A DNA stretch of 13,411 bases. Origin: Opitutales bacterium (lineage in GTDB: Bacteria; Verrucomicrobiota; Verrucomicrobiia; Opitutales; JAFGAQ01). The DNA is taken from assembly GCA_028704125.1 (NCBI GenBank), contig JAQVLM010000030.1, positions 1-13,411 on the forward strand, written 5' to 3'. Position numbers and translations under genes: made by a program. The notes beneath the pieces were generated by a model, which worked only from the letters and a program-made list of their open reading frames with translations, had not been told where the DNA came from and did not search any database. Positions 1-5,811 of this stretch are shown piece by piece. Position 1 is the stretch's first letter. Every line of letters begins with the position of its first letter.

Positions 1-651
1 CCCGCCTCCTTCACCAACACCGAAGAACTCGGCTGGATTCCTGAGGGGTGGGAGGCTCAGAAAGCATCAGAATTTCTGCAAATCAATCCTTCCATTAAGC
101 TGAAGAAGAATGCAGTCGCGACCTACGCGGATATGGCCTCACTGCCGACCGAAGGCTTCACGGTCGCAGAACTCGAAACAAAACCATACAATGGGGGCGC
201 GAAGTTCCAAAATGGAGACGTGCTTTTAGCCCGAATCACGCCCTGCCTCGAAAACGGCAAAACAGCCGTCGTTGATTTCCTTGAAGGCGATGGGGTAGGT
301 TTCGGTTCGACCGAGTTCATTGTTCTACGAGGCCAAGGATCAATCGAGACACCTCTTGTAGCCTGCCTCGCCCGCAAAGAGACCTTCCGCCAACACTGCA
401 TCGCGAGTATGGTCGGCTCATCGGGTCGGCAACGGGTTCAGAACGCCTGCTTCGACAATTTCTTTCTCGCCTTACCAACCGACACCTCACTGCTGATCGC
501 GTTCAACGATCTCACCGAGCCCAACTTCCGCAAGATTACCCAAAACGCCCAAGCCAACCGCGACCTCGCGAAGACCCGAGACACGCTGCTGCCCAAACTC
601 CTCTCCGGCGAACTCCGCCTGCCAATCGAAGAATTGGAGGTGGCGGTATGA
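1..651 (+). CDS. hsdS: Type I restriction-modification specificity subunit HsdS, C-terminal part (5' end outside window)
   Basis: This frame is open from base 1 to a TGA at 649-651, giving 216 visible residues; the true start lies upstream. HsdS is the DNA-recognition subunit that directs HsdM and HsdR to a bipartite target. The visible part opens near LGWIPEGWE, the usual entry into a target recognition domain (TRD). It continues through a TRD-like stretch (FQNGDVLLARITPCLENGK) and ends in the conserved helical tail with RDTLLPKLLSGELRL, typical of the C-terminal spacer helix. So this is the second TRD plus the distal conserved region, about half of a normal HsdS. The ATG at 133 lies inside the TRD and is not a start. 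Downstream genes begin within 25 nt, suggesting one operon, and hsdR follows about 6.4 kb later. The hsdM gene is expected upstream. The family call is secure; the DNA target cannot be read from the sequence. Confidence 0.93.
   Translation, partial: PASFTNTEELGWIPEGWEAQKASEFLQINPSIKLKKNAVATYADMASLPTEGFTVAELETKPYNGGAKFQNGDVLLARITPCLENGKTAVVDFLEGDGVGFGSTEFIVLRGQGSIETPLVACLARKETFRQHCIASMVGSSGRQRVQNACFDNFFLALPTDTSLLIAFNDLTEPNFRKITQNAQANRDLAKTRDTLLPKLLSGELRLPIEELEVAV
636..640 (+). promoter_or_regulatory. Shine-Dalgarno GGAGG inside the end of hsdS
   Basis: A consensus GGAGG lies 7 nt before an ATG at 648 that overlaps the hsdS stop as ATGA. This is an ideal ribosome-binding arrangement, but the ATG opens only a 9-codon frame. 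The next real gene, starting at 674, has no good ribosome-binding site of its own, so this site probably feeds its translation by termination-reinitiation. Confidence 0.55.
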
Positions 652-677
652 GCCTCAAAATTAATTCCGTCCCATGA
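648..677 (+). CDS. Nine-codon leader-like mini-ORF bridging hsdS and the ParB-like gene
   Basis: The frame reads MSLKINSVP and then stops. Its ATG overlaps the hsdS stop (ATGA at 648-651), and its own TGA (675-677) overlaps the ATG of the next gene (ATGA at 674-677). A consensus GGAGG sits 7 nt upstream. Both junctions therefore have the classic translational-coupling form. It could be a translated coupler that hands ribosomes from hsdS to the ParB-like gene, or a remnant of the start of a gene that once followed hsdS. The residues SLKIN recur near the start of the next protein but with different codons, so a recent duplication is not evident. Whether the peptide has any function is unknown; chance is also possible. 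Confidence 0.35.
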   Translation: MSLKINSVP

Positions 678-1915
678 GCTACGAAGATAAATCGCTGAAG
701 ATAAATGAACTGTTCTTAGATGAAAGCAATCCGCGCTTTCCCGAGGTGAAGAGCCAGCGGGAGGCAATTGCGGCAATGCTTGAGGAGCAAGGGGAAAAGA
801 TCGCCGTTCTAGCTGAGGATATTTATGCGAATGGATTGAACCCAAGTTCTCGTCTAATCGTTTTCAACGAGAAAGGCCGTTTCACAGACGGCGACGGCAA
901 TCGGCGGCTTACCGCACTGAAAATTCTCGAAACCCCGTCGCTAGCGGATTCACATCCTCGAATTAAGACGAGGATACAACAGATTTTAGCGAACAAGGGT
1001 GAGGTCCCAACTGATGCCGCCTGCGTTGTCTTTAAGAATAGAATTCAAGCCCGTCGTTGGATTGAGAACAATCACGATGGCGAACAAGAGGGCCGAGGAC
1101 TAGTTCGGTGGAATGCCGAACAAAAAGATCGCTTTCGCGGAAAAGCATCAATCGGGTTGGCAGCTCTGGATCATCTGCAATCAAGTAATGATATTTCAGA
1201 CGATGACCGGGCCAGAATAAACAAATCAACGCTTGATCGGTTATTGGAGTATAAGAACACAAAGGCTTTGCTCAATATCTCTCGGGAGGGTGATTCATTT
1301 ACTTTTGGCGACAAGACTAAGTTGAAGGATGCGGTTCTCGGCCTCCGCGATCAAAAGGTGGACCGGGTTTACACCGCCGAAAAGGGGAGAGCATACCTGA
1401 CAGAAATTCTTCGACCAAGGGAGAAGGATAGCACCGAGGAAGGGGAATCAAGTGTTTCATCAAAGGGAGTCAGCCGATCAAGAAGAACAAAGGTCGAGCT
1501 TTTGGCTCCCTTTGGCGGAAAATTGGTGTTGAAGACGGGCCCAGTGAACAATTTATACCGCGACATAGAAAGCTTGTTTTATTGCTTCGCGAAGAACCGA
1601 AAATCTTTCACCGAGTCATTTATAGTCATATTCCGGATGTCTCTACGCATTCTGGCAGAGACGGCAGGAAAGGAAATGTCAAAAGACCTAAAGGACTATC
1701 TGCTCAATGGGTTCGATTCCGCAAAAAAAAGCTTGGATCAAAATACCAAAACTACCCTATCGAACCAGGGCATAAAAAAGGATACAATCGTCCAACTTTT
1801 CCAAACCGGAGGACATGATTATCATAATTCAAAAAACGAAGAACAGGCGTTGGCGCTTTCAATTATTCTGGGACGAATGCTAGTAGAAAGCCATGGGAGG
1901 ACCAATGGGCAGTAG
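674..1915 (+). CDS. ParB/Srx-fold N-terminal domain protein of unknown role in RM locus
   Basis: This 413-aa protein carries a ParB/sulfiredoxin-like N-terminal domain. Residues 9-22 (KINELFLDESNPRF) match the usual opening strand and NPR motif, and residues 72-78 (DGDGNRR, followed by LTAL) match the G-x-x-R-R nucleotide/phosphate-binding box. Residues 129-146 contain a W-x-x-N-N-H-D-G-x-x-x-G pattern seen in defence and phage ParB-like proteins. Residues 250-272 are a Ser/Arg-rich, probably disordered linker, and the rest (about 295-405) is mostly helical. It lacks a recognisable parS-binding helix-turn-helix, so chromosome partitioning is unlikely. ParB-fold domains in other families act as CTPases, nucleases or kinases; which applies here is not visible. 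The gene overlaps the adenine methyltransferase gene downstream, suggesting joint function in modification or its control. The start at 674 lacks a good ribosome-binding site and probably relies on coupling from upstream. Base composition is more AT-rich than hsdS and hsdR. Confidence 0.8.
   Translation: MSYEDKSLKINELFLDESNPRFPEVKSQREAIAAMLEEQGEKIAVLAEDIYANGLNPSSRLIVFNEKGRFTDGDGNRRLTALKILETPSLADSHPRIKTRIQQILANKGEVPTDAACVVFKNRIQARRWIENNHDGEQEGRGLVRWNAEQKDRFRGKASIGLAALDHLQSSNDISDDDRARINKSTLDRLLEYKNTKALLNISREGDSFTFGDKTKLKDAVLGLRDQKVDRVYTAEKGRAYLTEILRPREKDSTEEGESSVSSKGVSRSRRTKVELLAPFGGKLVLKTGPVNNLYRDIESLFYCFAKNRKSFTESFIVIFRMSLRILAETAGKEMSKDLKDYLLNGFDSAKKSLDQNTKTTLSNQGIKKDTIVQLFQTGGHDYHNSKNEEQALALSIILGRMLVESHGRTNGQ
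1895..1900 (+). promoter_or_regulatory. Shine-Dalgarno GGGAGG deciding the methyltransferase start
   Basis: GGGAGG lies 4 nt before the ATG at 1905 and supports that start. The in-frame ATG at 1893 overlaps the motif itself and has only a weak AGAAAG upstream. Confidence 0.55.
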
Positions 1916-2771
1916 CACACATTCACCTCTTAGATATCCGGGGGGGAAAAATTGCATTTTCTCCTTCATGTCCAGCTTGATTTCGGAGAACGGTCTTCTC
2001 GGCTGCAAATATATTGAGCCCTATGCTGGTGGAGCTGGTCTTGCATTAAGGCTACTATTTGAAGAGTATGTTGAGAGTATTGTTATAAATGACTTTGACC
2101 CACTTGTTCACGCATTCTGGCAGGTGTGCACTCAGGACAATGCGCGATTGGTTGATTGGATTGAAAAAACACCCGTCGATGTTGAAACTTGGAAAGGATG
2201 CAAAATGACCGTGAAAGCCAAATCTGGCACAGAAACGTTCGATCTTGCGACCTCATTCTTCTTCTTAAATAGAACAAATGTATCAGGAGTTTTAAATGGC
2301 GGAGTTATCGGAGGATTAGATCAATCAGGAAAATACAAGATTGATGCAAGATACAACAAGAACGAGCTGATCAGAAGAGTCCTCAAGATAGGGAGATTCA
2401 AAGAAAGAATAGAGATCAGTAATCTGGACGGTCTTCAGCTGCTTTCAAAGTTTGCGAAGCCTTCCTCAGTTCCGACGTTTATTTATATCGATCCGCCGTA
2501 TTACGAGAAGGGTTCAAACCTTTACATGAATTACTACAAGGAAAGCGACCATGAATCGCTATCTGGAGCGATTAGGAACCTGAAGAGCCCTTGGCTGCTT
2601 TCTTACGACAATCATCCCTTCATTGTGAACTTGTATGAAGGCTACGACCGTAGGGCTTACAGGCTTCAGCACTCAACCTCAAACAAAATCGGGAACGAGG
2701 TCGTCGTGTTTTCGCCAACGATTGCTTTTGGTGAGTCGCTCAAACAACTTTCTGACGCAGTGGCGATTTAG
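1905..2771 (+). CDS. D12-class (Dam-like) DNA adenine N6-methyltransferase
   Basis: The 288-aa product transfers a methyl group from S-adenosylmethionine to the N6 of adenine in DNA. Counting from the ATG at 1905, it has SPLRYPGGK at residues 7-15, the SAM-binding motif I EPYAGGAG at 38-45, a motif II-like INDFDP at 61-66, the family-typical LNRTNVSGVLNGG at 121-133, and the catalytic DPPY at 196-199. All key motifs are intact and the length is normal for a Dam-type enzyme, so it should be active. The target sequence cannot be deduced. An alternative start at 1893 would add four residues; 1905 is preferred because of the GGGAGG upstream. It overlaps the ParB-like gene by 11 nt. No partner endonuclease of its own is adjacent, so it may be an accessory modification enzyme of the locus or phage-derived. 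It is visibly AT-rich compared with hsdR and the genes after 10300. Confidence 0.9.
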   Translation: MGSSTHSPLRYPGGKNCIFSFMSSLISENGLLGCKYIEPYAGGAGLALRLLFEEYVESIVINDFDPLVHAFWQVCTQDNARLVDWIEKTPVDVETWKGCKMTVKAKSGTETFDLATSFFFLNRTNVSGVLNGGVIGGLDQSGKYKIDARYNKNELIRRVLKIGRFKERIEISNLDGLQLLSKFAKPSSVPTFIYIDPPYYEKGSNLYMNYYKESDHESLSGAIRNLKSPWLLSYDNHPFIVNLYEGYDRRAYRLQHSTSNKIGNEVVVFSPTIAFGESLKQLSDAVAI

Positions 2772-2796
2772 CACTTTCCCGCGTTGAGCAATTAAA

Positions 2797-2985
2797 TTGG
2801 TAGAAAATAATGAACCAATCATGAACCTCTCCTGCACTACAACTGAGTATGAGGACAACCACGCCTGCGTGTCGTGGCGTGGTCACTCGTTCTCGGTTGG
2901 CGGTGCGTTCGACGAATTTCTGCAAGAAAATGTGCGATCCCGTCTGGACGATGAGGAGGTTTCCAAATCATCACAGATCACTTAA
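2797..2985 (+). CDS. Probable small acidic protein of unknown function
   Basis: This frame starts at a TTG (2797, 62 aa) or an ATG (2821, 54 aa) and fills the gap between the methyltransferase and the PHP-ATPase. The product is acidic, without a signal peptide or membrane segment, and has a plausible globular core around VSWRGHSFSVGGAFDEFL. Codon third positions look fairly GC-rich, as in neighbouring genes. The overlapping PHP-gene frame in this region is, by contrast, Arg-rich and without family character, so the small frame is the better candidate here. Neither start has a convincing ribosome-binding site, which is the main weakness. It ends 16 nt before the PHP-ATPase start, consistent with an operon. 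I do not recognise the family. A small partner or antitoxin-like regulator for the large ATPase is possible, but only as speculation. Confidence 0.45.
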   Translation: MVENNEPIMNLSCTTTEYEDNHACVSWRGHSFSVGGAFDEFLQENVRSRLDDEEVSKSSQIT

Positions 2986-2990
2986 AAGCG

Positions 2991-2996
2991 AAAGGA
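2991..2996 (+). promoter_or_regulatory. Shine-Dalgarno AAAGGA deciding the PHP-ATPase start
   Basis: AAAGGA lies 5 nt before the ATG at 3002. It supports a start there rather than at the in-frame ATG 2849, whose 51-residue extension is Arg-rich, shows no family features and overlaps the small frame ending at 2985. Confidence 0.55.
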
Positions 2997-3001
2997 AATC
3001 C

Positions 3002-5809
3002 ATGAACAACCCTTGGCCATATCCCGGTTCCCGGTGGTGGAAGTTCGATTTTCACACTCATACTCCGATGTCACGCGACACGGAAGCGTGGCAGCGAGCG
3101 GTCGGAACCTGTGACGAAGTGATGCCGGAGAAATGGCTGTTCAAATACATGGCGGAGGGAATCGATTGCGTGGCGGTGACCGATCACAATTCCGGAGCGT
3201 GGATCGATCAACTGAAGTCGGCTTACGCTACCATGAAGTCGAATCCACCGGAGGGTTTTCGCGAACTGCACCTTTTTCCAGGGGTTGAGTTGTCGGTTAA
3301 TGGCGGATTTCACATGTTGGCGATCTTCGACCCCTCAAAAACGACTGGCGATATCGATTCGCTGCTGGGAGCAGTGCGATTTCAGGGGACCAGAGGTGAT
3401 AGTAACGACGTGACCGGGGAATCGCCGATCAATGTCGTTCAAGCGATTCTTGATGCAGGTGGATTGCCGATTCCCGCACATGTAGATAGCCCGGACAAAG
3501 GGATGTTGCGGCTCGATAACGGAAGTCGGACGAAGGCCGCGCTCGATAGTCAGACGCTCAATCAGATTTTTGAACAAGGCGGTATATTGGCAATGGAACA
3601 AGTGGACCCGACAGTTCCTCTGCCGACTATCTACAAGCAGAAGAAGCTGAATTGGACGTCGGTCATTGGCTCCGACTGTCACAGCTTTCAAGGTTCGGCG
3701 GTTCCCGGCTCCCGCTTCACCTGGGTTAAGATGGCGACGCCTTCTTTGGAGGGACTGCGCTTGGCGCTGATCGACGGGCAAGGTATCTCGATTCGGCGCA
3801 GTGACCAGAGCGAATACTTCAATCCGTTCAGCGTCCCTGAGCACACCCTCGAATCCATCACGATTGACAAGGCCCGCTACATGGGCAATGGATCGCCCCA
3901 AGTGCTTAACCTCACGCCTTACATGAACGTACTGGTCGGTGGGAGGGGAACTGGGAAATCGACAATCGTACATGCTCTCCGGCTCGCTCTCGGACGTAAA
4001 GCAGAGCTGAGTCATTTTCCCGAGATGAATTCTCCGCGATCGGAGTTTGAAGCCTTCGAGAAGGTTGCACAGAACCGTCGCTCCGGAACGGGTGCGTTGC
4101 GATCGGAGACGGAAATTCAGATCGTTTACCTCAGAGATGGGATCCGTAATCGCATCACATGGAAAGCTGAAGATGGCTCAGTTATGTTGGAAGAAGCGCA
4201 AGCAGACTGCCGGGAGCAGTTTGATCGTTCTTCAAGTCAGCTCGTTTCCCGTGAGCGGTTTCCGATTCGTATCTTAAGTCAGGGCCAAGTGGCCGCGATG
4301 GCCGGTGAGAACCGTCGTGCCCTGCTGGGTATCATAGACGACGAGGCGGGTATTGCTGCGATCCGCCAGCGCTTGGAAGAGGCAGTCCGAACGTTTTTCA
4401 CGCAGCGTGCCCGGTTGAGGGAGATCGACGGCCGTTTAGCGAAAAAACCGGATGTCGAGCGAAAAATGGGCGACTTGCTGCGTAAGCTTAAGGCATTGAG
4501 CGAAACCAGCCACGCGGAGGTGCTCAAGGCTCATCAGCGTGCTTTGAGGCAGGTTCGGGAGGTCGAGATGCTCGGGGTTCAAGCAAACAGTCTCGTTGAC
4601 GCGCTCTCGAGGTCGATTCACGAAGCGGCTCTGGATGAGTGGCCAGAGGGAGTCTTCAATGGGGATACCGATAAGGATATCCTTGGCGTTCGCCAGGAGA
4701 TTGAAACCGCTTTTCTGGCGTTGCGCGACGAGATGAACGCTTCGCTAGAGAGATTCAAATCGCGCACGACTCGATTGCTCGACAAAGACGAACGCAGTGC
4801 TGCTTGGAGAGCTCGAGCGAATACCGCGCAGACTAAATATCAAAAATTGAAAGCTGAGCTTAGCGAGAAAGGGATCGGAGATCCTCAGGAATTCGGGCGA
4901 CTTGTTCAGGAAAGCCAAGGTATTGAAGCCGAAATTAAACGCTTTGCTGCCTTAGAGAAGGATCGGGATGTCCTCGTGGCGACGATTGCCGACCAGCTTT
5001 CATGCATTCATCAAGTTCGAACAGAATTCACATCAGCCAGACAGGACTTCGTGACAAGAAACTTATCTGAAAGCGATTATGTGTCGATCGAGGTGATTCC
5101 ATTCGGATATGATCCGAAACAAATCGAAACCGAGTTCCGGGAGTTGATTGATGCGCCGGATGAGCGATTCAGTAAAGACATTTTGGAACTGTCAGCCAAT
5201 GGCTCATCAAGCGGCCTTATTGCCGATCTTTGCAGGGGTAGCGTCACCAGAGAAAACCTCGATGCCCTAAGGAATTCTCTGATTCAGCCGACAGAAAGAC
5301 TCGGAGGTCATTTTATCAATCATTTGGAGAGAAAACGGTTGCAGCCTGAGTTCGCGGATCGTGTCGCTTGCTGGTTTCCAGAAGATGATCTCAAAATCTC
5401 CTATAAGCGGGAGCAGGGCGGGGAGTTTGTTCCCCTGAGTCAGGGGTCCAAGGGACAAAGAGCGGCTGCAATTCTCGCGTTTCTCCTGGCATTTGGCGAT
5501 GAGCCGCTTGTGCTCGATCAACCCGAAGACGACTTGGACAACCACTTGATTTACGAGCTGATCGTGAAGCAAATTCGTGAGAACAAGTGCCGGAGGCAAT
5601 TGATCATCGCCACCCATAACCCAAACATCGTTGTCAATGGCGATGCCGAGATGGTTTATGCTTTTTCCTTCACAAACCAATGTTATGTGAAAGATGGACA
5701 CAGCGGTGCGCTTCAAGAAGGCAGCGTGCGCAAGGAGGTTTGTGAAATAATGGAAGGCGGCCACGAGGCCTTTAGCCGTCGATGGAACCGACTTGGAAAG
5801 GAGATTTGA
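3002..5809 (+). CDS. PHP phosphoesterase fused to SMC/ABC-type ATPase (TrlF-like family)
   Basis: This 935-aa cytoplasmic protein joins an N-terminal PHP metal-dependent phosphoesterase to a split ABC/SMC-type ATPase. All PHP motifs are intact: HTH at 18-20, TDHN at 60-63, GVE at 94-96 with H104, AH at 159-160, and SDCH at 224-227. The ATPase has Walker A GGRGTGKS at 313-320, a region rich in predicted coiled coil at about 450-690, the ABC signature LSQGSKGQ at 812-819, Walker B LVLDQPEDDLDN at 836-847, and an H-loop THN at 871-873. In Walker B the position after the Asp is Gln rather than the Glu of classical ABC ATPases. The architecture matches proteins databases call TrlF-family or PHP-domain AAA-like ATPases. 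Both catalytic centres look functional, so an ATP-gated nuclease or phosphoesterase sensing DNA is a reasonable inference; the substrate is unknown. It lies between hsdS and hsdR, like the prrC anticodon nuclease in EcoprrI. The next gene begins 2 nt after its stop. Confidence 0.88.
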   Translation: MNNPWPYPGSRWWKFDFHTHTPMSRDTEAWQRAVGTCDEVMPEKWLFKYMAEGIDCVAVTDHNSGAWIDQLKSAYATMKSNPPEGFRELHLFPGVELSVNGGFHMLAIFDPSKTTGDIDSLLGAVRFQGTRGDSNDVTGESPINVVQAILDAGGLPIPAHVDSPDKGMLRLDNGSRTKAALDSQTLNQIFEQGGILAMEQVDPTVPLPTIYKQKKLNWTSVIGSDCHSFQGSAVPGSRFTWVKMATPSLEGLRLALIDGQGISIRRSDQSEYFNPFSVPEHTLESITIDKARYMGNGSPQVLNLTPYMNVLVGGRGTGKSTIVHALRLALGRKAELSHFPEMNSPRSEFEAFEKVAQNRRSGTGALRSETEIQIVYLRDGIRNRITWKAEDGSVMLEEAQADCREQFDRSSSQLVSRERFPIRILSQGQVAAMAGENRRALLGIIDDEAGIAAIRQRLEEAVRTFFTQRARLREIDGRLAKKPDVERKMGDLLRKLKALSETSHAEVLKAHQRALRQVREVEMLGVQANSLVDALSRSIHEAALDEWPEGVFNGDTDKDILGVRQEIETAFLALRDEMNASLERFKSRTTRLLDKDERSAAWRARANTAQTKYQKLKAELSEKGIGDPQEFGRLVQESQGIEAEIKRFAALEKDRDVLVATIADQLSCIHQVRTEFTSARQDFVTRNLSESDYVSIEVIPFGYDPKQIETEFRELIDAPDERFSKDILELSANGSSSGLIADLCRGSVTRENLDALRNSLIQPTERLGGHFINHLERKRLQPEFADRVACWFPEDDLKISYKREQGGEFVPLSQGSKGQRAAAILAFLLAFGDEPLVLDQPEDDLDNHLIYELIVKQIRENKCRRQLIIATHNPNIVVNGDAEMVYAFSFTNQCYVKDGHSGALQEGSVRKEVCEIMEGGHEAFSRRWNRLGKEI
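5798..5803 (+). promoter_or_regulatory. Shine-Dalgarno AAGGAG deciding the AlbA_2 gene start
   Basis: AAGGAG lies 8 nt before the ATG at 5812, inside the last codons of the PHP-ATPase gene. It favours 5812 over the in-frame ATG at 5782, which would overlap the upstream gene by 28 nt. Confidence 0.65.
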
Positions 5810-5811
5810 AC

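Noticed and set aside
133..651. ATG at 133 as the start of a 172-aa protein
   Set aside because: The same frame is open to base 1 and carries HsdS family sequence before 133 (LGWIPEGWE), so this is an internal Met of a truncated hsdS.
2849..3001. N-terminal extension of the PHP-ATPase to ATG 2849
   Set aside because: The added 51 residues are Arg-rich with no family features, they overlap the small frame ending at 2985, and ATG 3002 has a good ribosome-binding site and directly precedes the PHP motifs.
3335..4015. 226-aa antisense frame
   Set aside because: It lies fully inside the PHP-ATPase coding region on the other strand, its composition is typical of a shadow frame, and no recognisable domain is present.
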